From JARKQH01 sp964631605 (lineage in GTDB: Bacteria > Verrucomicrobiota > Verrucomicrobiia > Limisphaerales > UBA8199), in contig CAZVYG010000017.1 in the NCBI GenBank assembly GCA_964631605.1, positions 1 to 64,000 on the forward strand: a DNA stretch of 64,000 nucleotides. The letters run 5' to 3'. The position numbers and the translations under genes were made by a program. Of the stretch, positions 23,628 through 32,632 are shown one piece after another. The first letter of the stretch is position 1. Each line of letters starts with the position of its first letter. The notes under the pieces are model-generated. The model was not told the DNA's origin. It saw only the letters and a program-made list of their open reading frames with translations, and made no database searches.

Positions 23628-24917
23628 TTAAGCGTCCAGTCGAGCGGCCACCGTCTCCAGAATGCCGAGGCCCTCCTCGGCTTCGCTCCGCCGCAGGTTG
23701 AGCGGGGGCAGGAGCCGGAGGATTTCGGGTCCGGCGGGTATGGTGAGCAAGCCGCTGGCATGCAACAGGTTGGCGAAGCGAGAGGCCTGCGTTTTGGAGG
23801 GGTCGCCGGGCAGACTCTGGATGTTGGGCGCCAGCTCGATGCCGAGCATGAAGCCGAGTCCCCGAACCGTTCGAATGACGTTGGGGTATTTCCGGGCCAT
23901 TCCCTCGAGCCCTTGTTTGAGGAAATCGCCGACCTGCCGGACGTTATCCGCGAGGTTGTCGCGCTGGATGACCTCGAGAATCTTTAGCGCCACAGCACAG
24001 GCCATGGGTGACCCTCCGTAGGTGGTTCCGTGGGTGCCGGGGCCCAGCAGGTCGGCGTATGGAGCCCGCACCCAGAATGCGCCCATCGGATAGCCGCCGC
24101 CGAGGGACTTGGCCATGGAAATGCCGTCGGGCAGGAACTGTTCTCCACCGGGGGTGCGTTCGAGGATGCGTTGGAAGCTCTGGAACCGTCCGCTGCGGAA
24201 GTGGCCGCATTGAACGCCGTCCATGAGCAGGAGCAGTTTCTTCTCGTCGCAGAGCTGTCGGAGGCCGAGCAGGTATTCCGGGGTGGCGGGAGTCACCCCG
24301 CCCTCGCCCTGAATGCCTTCGATCATGATCGCGGCGGTGGCGGGTGAGATGGCCTCCCGGGCGGCCTGGAGGTTGTTGTAGGGCACCTGGCGGAAGCCGG
24401 GCACCATCGGCTCGAACCCCTTTTTGACCTTGTCCTGGCCCGTGGCGGCGATGCCGGCCAGGGTCCGGCCATGAAAGGAGTTGATGGTGGTGAGGATTTC
24501 GAACCGGCCCTCGTCGTGGCCGAATTTGCGGGCAAGTTTGAATAATCCTTCGTTGGCCTCGACGCCGCTGTTGCAGAAGAAGCATTTGCCCGGGCCGATC
24601 AACTGGACCAGGGCCTGCGCCAGACGTCCCTGGGGCTCATGGTAATAGAAATTGGAGACATGAATCAGCTTGCGGGACTGCTCGATGAGGGCCTCGGTCA
24701 GGGCCGGGTGGGCGTGGCCGAGGGAACTGACGGCAATGCCGCCTCCCAAGTCGAGGTAGCGCCGGCCGGCGACGTCATGGACATAACTGCCCGAGCCGTG
24801 GCTCAGGACCAGCTCGAACCGGCCATAGCTGGGCACAACATACTGTTGGAACAGCGCCTGGACCGCCGCCGCCTCATTTCGAACCATGGGCGGCGGGGAT
24901 GGAACGATCTCTTTCAT
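23628..24917 (-). CDS. argD: acetylornithine aminotransferase
   Basis: A PLP-dependent class III aminotransferase of 429 residues that converts N-acetylglutamate semialdehyde to N-acetylornithine. The motifs are FCNSGVEANEGLFKLARK, SFHGRTLAGIAATGQ, the Schiff-base Lys in DGISMAKSLGGGYPMG, and HGTTYGGSPMACAVAL. The usual DEVQ before the PLP lysine reads DGVQCGHFRSGRFQ; I believe this variant occurs in related bacteria. It is about 30 residues longer than many ArgD proteins because of an N-terminal extension. argF follows directly. Confidence 0.92.
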   Translation of the reverse strand: MKEIVPSPPPMVRNEAAAVQALFQQYVVPSYGRFELVLSHGSGSYVHDVAGRRYLDLGGGIAVSSLGHAHPALTEALIEQSRKLIHVSNFYYHEPQGRLAQALVQLIGPGKCFFCNSGVEANEGLFKLARKFGHDEGRFEILTTINSFHGRTLAGIAATGQDKVKKGFEPMVPGFRQVPYNNLQAAREAISPATAAIMIEGIQGEGGVTPATPEYLLGLRQLCDEKKLLLLMDGVQCGHFRSGRFQSFQRILERTPGGEQFLPDGISMAKSLGGGYPMGAFWVRAPYADLLGPGTHGTTYGGSPMACAVALKILEVIQRDNLADNVRQVGDFLKQGLEGMARKYPNVIRTVRGLGFMLGIELAPNIQSLPGDPSKTQASRFANLLHASGLLTIPAGPEILRLLPPLNLRRSEAEEGLGILETVAARLDA

Positions 24918-24959
24918 GTCTAATTCATCCCAACTTAATAAAGAGCAAACTTTAATACG

Positions 24960-25147
24960 AATGCCGCCGGAATAAAGAGGAAATTTTTTTAAAGATTTTT
25001 GAATGAATTCATCCGTGGGCCCGTCTCAGAGATGTTGGGTTTCTCATAGACTGCCGTGGGGCGGTGGTGGGAACACCGCCGCCCCTGGTTTTCATGGTAA
25101 ACTGGTTCGGGTTGGACGGCCCGGTGTAAAAGCCGGGCCGTTTTTTT
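24960..25147 (+). ncRNA. candidate small RNA ending in an orphan terminator
   Basis: No protein gene on the plus strand ends here, yet there is a very strong terminator at 25116-25147. Upstream lies a second hairpin (gcggtg/caccgc, 25061-25066 with 25074-25079, 7-base loop). The region is divergent from argD and not coding on the minus strand until 25261. The 5' end is not visible; 24960 is only where AT-rich sequence gives way. It could also be a leader or an antisense regulator of its neighbours. Confidence 0.35.
25116..25147 (+). terminator. strong rho-independent terminator
   Basis: A perfect 9-bp GC-rich stem acggcccgg/ccgggccgt with an 8-base loop (tgtaaaag), with seven T residues from 25141 (the first pairs in the stem). 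There is no T run on the minus strand side, so it works for plus-strand transcripts only. Confidence 0.85.
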
Positions 25148-25260
25148 GTACGAAGCCGCCGGTTGGGGGATGGGGGACCCGGCGGGGGGGGTGCCGGAGG
25201 GGGATTAACGCGCCGCCGGAGCGGCGCGTCCCGGGCGCTGGCGGACGGGGAGACTGCGGC

Positions 25261-25494
25261 TCAGGCCGCCAGGCTCTCCAACCGGTAGCTCAAGGTGTTG
25301 CGATAACGGCGTTTGAGGCCGCGTTTGGACCGCTGCCGTTCCCGCGCTTTGATGAGGTGCTTGAGGCAGCGGGAGCCTTCGGGGGCGGGCTCGCCGCATT
25401 CGGTGCAGCGCTTGTCGCGCTGCATGCGCAGTTGATACTTGCGTTGGCGCGATATTTTCAGGTGCGTAAACTCGTCGTTGATCCGTCGTCTCAT
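25261..25494 (-). CDS. small zinc-ribbon-like basic protein
   Basis: A protein of 77 residues beginning MRRRINDEFTHLKISRQRKY. A RCTECGEPAPEGSRCLKH motif (C-x2-C...C-x2-H) suggests one zinc site, flanked by strongly basic helices (KARERQRSKRGLKRRYRN). This looks like a nucleic-acid binding protein; I do not know the family. The start was chosen at the Met before the basic region, since the upstream in-frame extension is not similar in character. Confidence 0.6.
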   Translation of the reverse strand: MRRRINDEFTHLKISRQRKYQLRMQRDKRCTECGEPAPEGSRCLKHLIKARERQRSKRGLKRRYRNTLSYRLESLAA

Positions 25495-25710
25495 ATCGTT
25501 CACTCGAATGTCCGGGGGATTGACCCGGAATAAATTCGGTGACATTAGAGCGGTTTTCAAATTGTGGGACCATCCTGCGCGCCATGATTTTGGCATCATG
25601 GTTTCCATGATGGCGATGCGCAAAGGAGTGGGCGGCGGCGGCCGCTCCTGGGCGCCACAGCCAGTGGCCCAAGACCCGGCGGGAAGGAGGGCGAAATTGA
25701 CAGGGGCGGG

Positions 25711-26394
25711 TTATTTCTGGCGGTTCACCCACTCGACCGCCCGCCGGACAAGTTCCATTCCATTGGCAAGGCGGAGTTTCTCTTTGAGGTGAGCGCGGTA
25801 GGTTTCGACCGTGCTGACGGACAAGTGGAGTTTGGCCGCAATGCGGCGGGTGGTGAGGCCGGCGCCGATCAGTTGGAAGACTTCGAGCTCGCGGTCGCTG
25901 AGGTTTTCGAGTTCGGAAGGAGACTTAGGGGAGGAGGTTCCATGCAAGTGCTTGTGGACCAATCGAGTATGCATGGACTCGCTGAGCCAGAGCTGGCCGC
26001 CCAGGACCTTGCGGATGGCGCGCATGAGTTCGCTGGTGGGGGCCTGTTTCATCACGTAGCCGCGGGCGCCGGCACGAAGCGCCCGTTCGGCGTAGAGCGA
26101 TTCGTCGTGGGTCGAGAGAACCAGAATGGGCAGACGCGGGTGGCGCGCTTTGATGTCTTTGATCAGTTCCAACCCGCTGGATTCGGCGAGGGAAAGGTCC
26201 ACAATGACAAGGTCCGGGCGGGTGGTGTCAATGCCGACGAGGGCCTTGGCTGCGGTGCCTGCCTGACCGCAGACCTCGAGGTCGGGCTGGTAATTCAACA
26301 ATTGGGCGAACCCTTCGCGGGTGACGGGGTGGTCCTCGACGAGGTAGAGGCGGCTTTTGTTGGATTTTCGCTGGGATTCCGGTTTTGAGGTCAT
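25711..26394 (-). CDS. NarL/FixJ family response regulator
   Basis: A protein of 227 residues from the ATG at 26394. The receiver domain (about 14-130) has E20-D21, phosphoacceptor D66 in LVIVDLSLA, and the conserved T/S and K region (LVLSTHDES, GYVMKQAP). A LuxR-type HTH at about 160-205 (LSDRELEVFQLIGAGLTTRR, IAAKLHLSVSTVETYRAHLK) binds DNA. It overlaps the histidine kinase gene by ATGA and so is its partner. The target genes are unknown. Confidence 0.95.
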   Translation of the reverse strand: MTSKPESQRKSNKSRLYLVEDHPVTREGFAQLLNYQPDLEVCGQAGTAAKALVGIDTTRPDLVIVDLSLAESSGLELIKDIKARHPRLPILVLSTHDESLYAERALRAGARGYVMKQAPTSELMRAIRKVLGGQLWLSESMHTRLVHKHLHGTSSPKSPSELENLSDRELEVFQLIGAGLTTRRIAAKLHLSVSTVETYRAHLKEKLRLANGMELVRRAVEWVNRQK

Positions 26395-27608
26395 AGCAAC
26401 CTCCGGTTGGCATTGGAGAGATGAGGGCCGCGCAGCCAGCATTTGACCACGGTCCCCTCGGTCGGTCCCGGCTGGACTTCGAGGTGGGCGCCCACAGTGC
26501 GGGCGCGGTAGTTCATGAGGTGCAGGCCCATGCCGGCTTTGCGTTTGGGTTTTGGGGGCAAACCGCTGCCGTTATCCTGAACGCAAAGCTTAAGGAAGTT
26601 ATCGCTGCAGGTGAGGCGAATCCAGATTTTGGTGGCATGGCCGTGCCGGATGGCGTTGGTCGTAGCCTCCTGCGCGATACGGTAAAGATGAGTGGCCATG
26701 GCATGGTCATGGACCAGGACGGGTTTCTTGAACTGGCAAACGCAGGACACGCCAAACACGCTGCTGACGCTGGCGGCCAGCCCTTGCAGGGCGGACATCA
26801 AGCCGCGGGCCTCCAGGTCCACGGGGTGAAGTCCCCGGGCGACATTGCGGGCCTGGTGAATGGCGGAATTGATAAGGCCCTCGATCGCGCCGGCGTCCTT
26901 GGCCTCGGCCGCGTTTTTGGCGTCGAGTTTCTGTTCGAGGAGGGTGATTTTGTATTTGATGCCGCTGAGCAACTGGCACAGGCCGTCGTGGAGGTCCTGC
27001 CCGATGCGCTCGCGCTCTTGATCGGAGATTTCCAGGATTTGTTGTTCGAGCCGTTCCCGCTCGGTGAGGTCGTTGGCGGCCAGAAGAAAGCGTCTGCCGA
27101 CCACGGTGCCAACGAACTCGACCCGGCGAAGGGAACCATCTTTGCAGGTGACTTCGACTTCGAGGGGCCCGATTTCCTTGCCGGTGCGCAGGCCGCGTTT
27201 GAGGCAGGCCTGCCACTGGGTGGCGACCTGGCGGCGGTATTCGGGGTCGGGATAGGCGCGGGCGAACCAGGCGGCGGAAGTGGGCAGTTCTTCGCGGGTG
27301 TAGCCGAATTTCTCCACGAATTTGCGGTTCAAATACTCGATGGTGCCCTTCATGTCGTCCACCGACAAGGGTACGGGCGAGGCGTCTATGACCTGGCGAA
27401 AATCGGTTTCCACCGCGGGGGACGAACGGGCGGCCCGCAGGGCGCGGTTCTCGGCTTGCAGAGCCCGGAGGCGGCGTTTCAGCTTGCGGACAAGCGAGGA
27501 CTCCCCGTTATCGCCAGCGGCGAGAGCCGACTTCGCGGACGCTGACTGCTTCGTTTGGCCGCGAAAGCGGGGCATGCCGCGGATTCTTTTTTTGGGCTTT
27601 GGCAACAT
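26391..27608 (-). CDS. PAS-containing histidine kinase (HisKA_3 type)
   Basis: A protein of 405 residues. The basic N-terminus and coiled coil (about 38-62) lead to a PAS domain (about 70-185, DFRQVIDASPVPLSVDDMKG), then a HisKA_3 dimerisation domain with phospho-His207 in ERIGQDLHDGLCQLLSG, and an HATPase (EATTNAIRHGHATKI with the N box; DNGSGLPPKPKRKAGMGLHL). No membrane segment, so it is a cytoplasmic sensor. It pairs with the overlapping NarL-type regulator. Confidence 0.94.
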   Translation of the reverse strand: MLPKPKKRIRGMPRFRGQTKQSASAKSALAAGDNGESSLVRKLKRRLRALQAENRALRAARSSPAVETDFRQVIDASPVPLSVDDMKGTIEYLNRKFVEKFGYTREELPTSAAWFARAYPDPEYRRQVATQWQACLKRGLRTGKEIGPLEVEVTCKDGSLRRVEFVGTVVGRRFLLAANDLTERERLEQQILEISDQERERIGQDLHDGLCQLLSGIKYKITLLEQKLDAKNAAEAKDAGAIEGLINSAIHQARNVARGLHPVDLEARGLMSALQGLAASVSSVFGVSCVCQFKKPVLVHDHAMATHLYRIAQEATTNAIRHGHATKIWIRLTCSDNFLKLCVQDNGSGLPPKPKRKAGMGLHLMNYRARTVGAHLEVQPGPTEGTVVKCWLRGPHLSNANRRLL

Positions 27609-27808
27609 GAGCCTGAGCGCGCTGTCAATTCCAGCAATTCGATCTTACCCTTCCCCTCCCCTGCGCGGCAAGGTCCGCCTGAGGGGTCGCCACGCATCCT
27701 TCCCCGGGGCCAAGGTGTCCTGGGCTTCGCTTTTTGTTTGCAGGCTCGCCTCGGCGACAGACCGGATCGGGTTGTTGATTCTGCCGAGGAACCGCTGGTC
27801 GGGAGGCT

Positions 27809-28879
27809 TCAACGCGAAAGCAGATTCTGGACAATGTGGCCGGGCACGGCCAGGGCGGTGCCGTGGCGGGCGCCTCGAGGCATTGAGATGAGGGAGGAAA
27901 TGTCTTCCCAAGTCTCGAGATCACGGGAACGGAGGGCTTCGTAACGGCGGTCCCGATAGGCGTCGAAATAAACGAGGTGGAACTCCCCGACCTTGAGGGC
28001 GGTGGGACCTTCAACCCAACTGCGGGTGAAGGGCGGTTTAAGCGGTTCGAAAGGGCCCTCGGGGGAATTGGCGCTGGCGATGCGCAGGTGTTTGCGGGGC
28101 GGCTTGACGGTTTCGTCCTTGATAATGAGATGGAAACGGTCGCCGACGGGTAGCAAAGTGGCATCAATGACGCTGAAGCCGGGATCGTAAAACAAACGGG
28201 TGGGGGCGAAGGTTTTGAAGTCGGTGGTCGTCGTGCAATACATTCGATGATTGTAGTTGTTTTCCGACTGGCCCGCCGTTTCGAGAAACCGGTTGGTGAC
28301 GGTGCTGGCCCAAAAGATGAGGTAACGCTGCTTCCCGGAATCCCAGAAAATCTCAGGCGCCCAGCAGTTCAACACAGCCGGCTCGTGGGCCATGACGGGG
28401 ACGGCCTGCTGGGGGGACCAGCTCAACAGGTCGGCCGAGGAGGCGTAACCGATGGTTTTTCCGTTCCAGGCCGTGGTCCAGACCATGTGGAATTTAACGT
28501 CGGGACCCAGCAAAAGGCACGGATCGCGCATCAGCTTCGACTCGCCGACCTCAGGCTTCAGAAAGCTCCGGTCCCCGTTCAAAGCTTCCCAGCGGTAACC
28601 GTCCGGGCTCCAGGCGAGGTGAAGACCGTCCTCACCGTTGCCGACGAAGTACGAGAACAGATAGGCGGTGGCGGGGACCTTTGAGACGGGGACGGGCGGC
28701 GTGGTGGACGGGGACAAAGCTCCGGACGCAGGAGCGTTTTTCGGCTCTCGGGGCGGCGTCTGGGCCAAGACCCTTTCGGGCCGCGCCTCAAGGAGCGCGG
28801 GTTGAGCCGGGGCCTGGAAAGTGCCCAACAAAGCTGACAGCATCGCGGTAACGGCGAAAGAACCGGATTGAATTCTCAT
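27809..28879 (-). CDS. secreted GH43-like five-bladed beta-propeller protein
   Basis: A protein of 356 residues with a signal peptide (MRIQSGSFAVTAMLSALLGT) and a Pro/Ala-rich linker to about residue 75. It then has repeated beta-propeller blades with LMRDPCLLLGPDVKFHMVWT, NCWAPEIFWDSGKQRYLIFW and GFSVIDATLLPVGDRFHLII. The 'RDP', 'WAPEI' and 'IDATL' triplet recalls the Asp/Glu/Asp layout of GH43/GH117-type hydrolases. The substrate is probably a sulfated or algal-type glycan, given the divergent sulfatase operon. Upstream Met codons lie beyond the signal peptide and were not used. Confidence 0.8.
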   Translation of the reverse strand: MRIQSGSFAVTAMLSALLGTFQAPAQPALLEARPERVLAQTPPREPKNAPASGALSPSTTPPVPVSKVPATAYLFSYFVGNGEDGLHLAWSPDGYRWEALNGDRSFLKPEVGESKLMRDPCLLLGPDVKFHMVWTTAWNGKTIGYASSADLLSWSPQQAVPVMAHEPAVLNCWAPEIFWDSGKQRYLIFWASTVTNRFLETAGQSENNYNHRMYCTTTTDFKTFAPTRLFYDPGFSVIDATLLPVGDRFHLIIKDETVKPPRKHLRIASANSPEGPFEPLKPPFTRSWVEGPTALKVGEFHLVYFDAYRDRRYEALRSRDLETWEDISSLISMPRGARHGTALAVPGHIVQNLLSR

Positions 28880-28985
28880 ATACAGTGGGAAAAAATACTG
28901 GCCCGACAGAAGGGTGTCACGACGGAAGGCGGCAACGGAATAATCTTCCTTTATTCGCGGCCGACGTTCCGTGTATGAGTAACTT
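28880..28985. promoter_or_regulatory. divergent intergenic region
   Basis: A 106-base gap between the minus-strand GH43-like gene and the plus-strand FAD oxidoreductase. Both genes must start from promoters within or near it, so they may be co-regulated. I can see no clear -35/-10 pair or operator repeat. Confidence 0.4.
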
Positions 28986-31900
28986 ATGCGGACGATACTT
29001 TGGCTGAGTGCATTCGGCGTCGGGCCATCAGTTGCTTTTCCCAGCCTTTCAATGCTGGCTGCAAGCGTAATTCTTCTGGCCGGCCAATTGGGCGCGAAGG
29101 AAGTGCTGGAACCCGCCAGTTCGCTGCCCGTGCTGAAGAAGGTGGATGTGGTGGTGGTTGGGGGAGGTTCCGCGGGAGTGGCGGCAGCGGTGGAAGCGGC
29201 GCGAAGTGGCGCCAAGGTTTTTGTGGTCGCCCCGCGGCCCTATTTGGGGGAGGATATCTGCGGGCCGTATCGCCTCTGGCTGGAACGGGGGGAGGAGCCG
29301 GCCACCGACGTGGCGAGGGAAGTGTTTAAGCCGACAGCCGCATTTACCCCCGAGCTGATCGGTCGTGGACTGCGTTTCCGATACGCGGCGGACAAGCCTG
29401 CCTCGGCGCGGCACCCGGACAGCCAGGCCGAGCCCCGGCTTACCGACGGCAAATGGCAGAACGCCAGCTCACAAAGTGTTCAATTCGACGGGAACGTCAC
29501 TTTGATTCTGGACTTTGGCAAACCCGCTGCACTTGGCGGAATCCACGTGCTGGCCTACCAGCGGAATGATGATTTTGAGGTCGCCGAGGTCGCGGTTTCG
29601 TCAAGCGAGAACCAACAGGACTGGAGCGCGTTGGCGATGATTAAGAACAGCCAACTCGGCGCGGGTGGATTCGAGGAAACCGCGCTGCGTCTATCGGCAT
29701 TCTTCCAAACCAAGGCCCGGTTTCTGAAGCTTGCCATCCAAAAGGGGCCGAAAGCCGGCCGGGTTTTGCTGGGCGAAATTGTGGTGGAGGGTGTTCCCGA
29801 GACCCCGGTCGCAAAACCGCAAACGCCACGGAGACCCCTCGCGACGCCGATGCAGGTCAAGCGCGCGCTGGACGAAGCGCTGATCAAGGCAAAAATCCCA
29901 TTCCTCTATGCCAGTCATGCCATCGAAGTGTTGCGCGACGCCGCGGGAAAGCCTGCGGGTGTGGTCATTGCGAACCGCTCCGGACGCCAGGCGGTGCTGG
30001 CCAAAGTCATTATTGACGTCACGGAGCGAGCCAACATTGCGAGACGGCTCGGGGCGCGATTTTCGCCCTCGCCGAGTGGTCCGCAGGTCTTCAACCGGGT
30101 GGTGGTTGGAGGGCCGACCCGGAGCGGGGAGCCGCTCTCGGTGCGGGCGCCCGAGCAGCCGATCACCATCATTGACCGCCGAGGCAATGCCCACCCCGTG
30201 CTCGAGTACACCCTCCGGGTCCCAATGACGGACGATTCGTTCGCTTCGTTTGCCGCGGCGGAACAGATCGCCCGCGACTGGACTTGGACGCGGGACGCAG
30301 TGGATGCTTCCGAAAGTTTGTTTCAAGTTCCGCCCGACTCTTTTCAAAGCCGCCAGAGCTACAGCGGTTCGTGGCCTGGAGCGGACCGGATTCCGTTTGG
30401 ATGTTTTCAACCAGCCGGGATTGAGCGCCTGTTCGCCCTGGGCGGGTGCGCGGATGTATCCCGCGAGGCGGCGGCCGAACTTCTGCGGCCCGTCAATTTG
30501 ATGGCCGTCGGCGCGCGGATTGGCCAAGCCGCGGCGGAGCTGGCGTCGCGGGAGCCCGCGCTGGAAGGGGTTCGTCTGCCGGGCCGCGCGGTCGGGAACG
30601 CTGTCGGGGGGGAAATCCGGCAGGCGCACGAGGGCGCCAACCTCCGGCAGGAGGGCGCGCGGACCATTGCAGCGGAAGCCCTTGGGGTTCCGGTCATCGG
30701 GGAGTACGACGTAGTTGTGGTGGGCGGGGGCACGGGCGGGGCCCCGGCGGCGATCGGGGCCGGCCGGCGGGGGGCGCGAACGTTGTTGGTCGAGTATCTG
30801 CACAGTCTTGGAGGGGTGGGCACGGCCGGGTTTATCGCGAAGTATTACCACGGAAACCGGGTTGGCTTTACGGGCGAGATTGACCGCAAGGTAATGGAGT
30901 TCGAGAAGGAAGACTCGCGAAGCGTGGGCTCGGGGTGGAATCCGGATCATAAGAGCGAGGTGTATCGCCGCGAGCTGCGGCAGGCGGGCGTGGATATCTG
31001 GTTCGGGGTGATGGGCGGCGGGGCGGTGGTGGAGAATGGGCGCGTCAAGGGCGTCGTGGTCCTCACGCCGCATGGACGGGGTGTGGTCCTGGCCGGGATG
31101 GTCATTGACGCCACTGGCAATGCCGACATTGCGGCGGCCGCCGGGGCCCCGTGCCGCTATACGGATGAGACCGACGTTGCGGTTCAAGGCGCGGGGCTTC
31201 CGCCCCGTGATTTGGGACAGAAATACCTCAACACGGATTTCACCTTTGTGGATGACACGGATGTTTTTGACCTCTGGCGGGTGCTGGTGGTGGGGCGGCA
31301 GAAATATCCCGCGGCTTACGACCTGGGCCAACTGGTGGACACCCGCGAGCGGCGGCAGATTGTGGGAGACTTCTTTTTCACGCCCATGGACATGATGCTG
31401 CGGCGGACGTTTCCTGACACGGTCGTGGTTGCGCGGAGCAATTTCGACACGCATGGGTACACCGTTCATCCTTTGTTCATGCTCCGGCCGCCGGACCGGG
31501 AGGATTTGGACGTGCGCGTGCCCTATCGCTGCCTGCTGCCGCAGGGGTTGGATCGAATCCTGGTTACGGGGCTGGGGGTCAGCGCGCATCGGGACGCCAT
31601 TCCCTGCATCCGCATGCAGCCCGACATCCAGAACCAGGGCTACGCGGCAGGAGTGGCTGCGGCGGAAATCGTTCGCCAGAACATCTCCAGCCGCGCCCTG
31701 GATATCAAGGCCCTGCAGAAGCACCTGATCGAAATCGGCAATCTGCCGCCGTCGGTTCTCGAAGAGACGGACAACTTTCCACTGCCAAAGGAGCGAATCC
31801 TTGCGGCGGTGCAGGCGGTCGCCAAGGATTATGAACAGTTGGAGGTGGTGCTTGCGCAATTTGACGCGGCCCAACCGCTGTTGCGCGAGGCGTACGCGAA

Positions 31901-32507
31901 GGCTGGGTCCGGCCCGGCGCGGCTGATCTACGCGCACATTTTGGGCATGATGGGGGACGCGACCGGAGTTGACGCGCTGGTTCAGGCGGTTTCCTCGGCC
32001 GAGTGGGACAAAGGCTGGCGCTACACGGGCATGGGCCAGTTTGGGGCCTGCATGAGTCCCCTCGACAGCCAGATCATCGCCCTGGGACGAACCCGCTCGC
32101 CCGCCGCAGTGCCGGTGATCCGGGAAAAGGCCGAACAACTGGATGCCCATGCGGAGTTTTCTCACATTCGAGCCGTGGCAATGGCGTTGGAAACGCTTGG
32201 GGACAGCTCCGCAGCCAAGGCGCTGGCCGACCTCCTGGAAAAACCGGGGATGAGCGGTCATGCGGTGACGGACATCGAGTCCGCGTTGAGGGACATTCCA
32301 ACAAGCGGAACTGACACCTCAACCCGGAACCGCGCCTTGAGCGAACTTTACCTGGCGCGCGCCCTGTATCGCTGCGGAGATTACCAGGGGCTTGGCGAAA
32401 AGATTCTCCGGCAGTACGCCAACGATCTGCACGGCCACTACGCGCGCCACGCCCGTGCCGTGCTCAAACAAGGGCCAAAGCCCGCCCGCGAGCAGCCGGT
32501 GATTTAA
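28986..32507 (+). CDS. tandem FAD-dependent oxidoreductase with discoidin-like insert and HEAT-like tail
   Basis: A protein of 1173 residues. The N-terminal hydrophobic segment suggests export. A first FAD/NAD-binding Rossmann motif VDVVVVGGGSAGVAAAVEAA lies at about residues 53-72. It is interrupted at about 115-265 by a discoidin (F5/8 type C)-like module (LTDGKWQNASSQSVQFDG, ARFLKLAIQKGPKAGRVLLG). A second complete FAD_oxidored domain begins at about 573 (EYDVVVVGGGTGGAPAAIGA) and includes QNQGYAAGVAAAEIVRQ. The C-terminus (about 960-1110) has HEAT-like helical repeats (LGRTRSPAAVPVIREKA). FAD_oxidored proteins are common in sugar catabolic loci of this phylum; the substrate is unknown. 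It leads the sulfatase operon. Confidence 0.85.
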   Translation: MRTILWLSAFGVGPSVAFPSLSMLAASVILLAGQLGAKEVLEPASSLPVLKKVDVVVVGGGSAGVAAAVEAARSGAKVFVVAPRPYLGEDICGPYRLWLERGEEPATDVAREVFKPTAAFTPELIGRGLRFRYAADKPASARHPDSQAEPRLTDGKWQNASSQSVQFDGNVTLILDFGKPAALGGIHVLAYQRNDDFEVAEVAVSSSENQQDWSALAMIKNSQLGAGGFEETALRLSAFFQTKARFLKLAIQKGPKAGRVLLGEIVVEGVPETPVAKPQTPRRPLATPMQVKRALDEALIKAKIPFLYASHAIEVLRDAAGKPAGVVIANRSGRQAVLAKVIIDVTERANIARRLGARFSPSPSGPQVFNRVVVGGPTRSGEPLSVRAPEQPITIIDRRGNAHPVLEYTLRVPMTDDSFASFAAAEQIARDWTWTRDAVDASESLFQVPPDSFQSRQSYSGSWPGADRIPFGCFQPAGIERLFALGGCADVSREAAAELLRPVNLMAVGARIGQAAAELASREPALEGVRLPGRAVGNAVGGEIRQAHEGANLRQEGARTIAAEALGVPVIGEYDVVVVGGGTGGAPAAIGAGRRGARTLLVEYLHSLGGVGTAGFIAKYYHGNRVGFTGEIDRKVMEFEKEDSRSVGSGWNPDHKSEVYRRELRQAGVDIWFGVMGGGAVVENGRVKGVVVLTPHGRGVVLAGMVIDATGNADIAAAAGAPCRYTDETDVAVQGAGLPPRDLGQKYLNTDFTFVDDTDVFDLWRVLVVGRQKYPAAYDLGQLVDTRERRQIVGDFFFTPMDMMLRRTFPDTVVVARSNFDTHGYTVHPLFMLRPPDREDLDVRVPYRCLLPQGLDRILVTGLGVSAHRDAIPCIRMQPDIQNQGYAAGVAAAEIVRQNISSRALDIKALQKHLIEIGNLPPSVLEETDNFPLPKERILAAVQAVAKDYEQLEVVLAQFDAAQPLLREAYAKAGSGPARLIYAHILGMMGDATGVDALVQAVSSAEWDKGWRYTGMGQFGACMSPLDSQIIALGRTRSPAAVPVIREKAEQLDAHAEFSHIRAVAMALETLGDSSAAKALADLLEKPGMSGHAVTDIESALRDIPTSGTDTSTRNRALSELYLARALYRCGDYQGLGEKILRQYANDLHGHYARHARAVLKQGPKPAREQPVI

Positions 32508-32632
32508 TTGAAATGGAGATGATGGCGCGGCAGAGGCCGGGCGCGGGACTCTTTGGCGAAGGCCGCGCCGGGTTTGCTGCGCCCAAAGGCTGGATCATCC
32601 AGTCGGAATCTGCAATACTACTGGCCTAAAAT

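Noticed and set aside
29691..32261. Long minus-strand open frame opposite the FAD oxidoreductase
   Set aside because: Antisense shadow produced by high GC in third positions; basic, low-complexity translation and no domain, while the plus strand has clear motifs.
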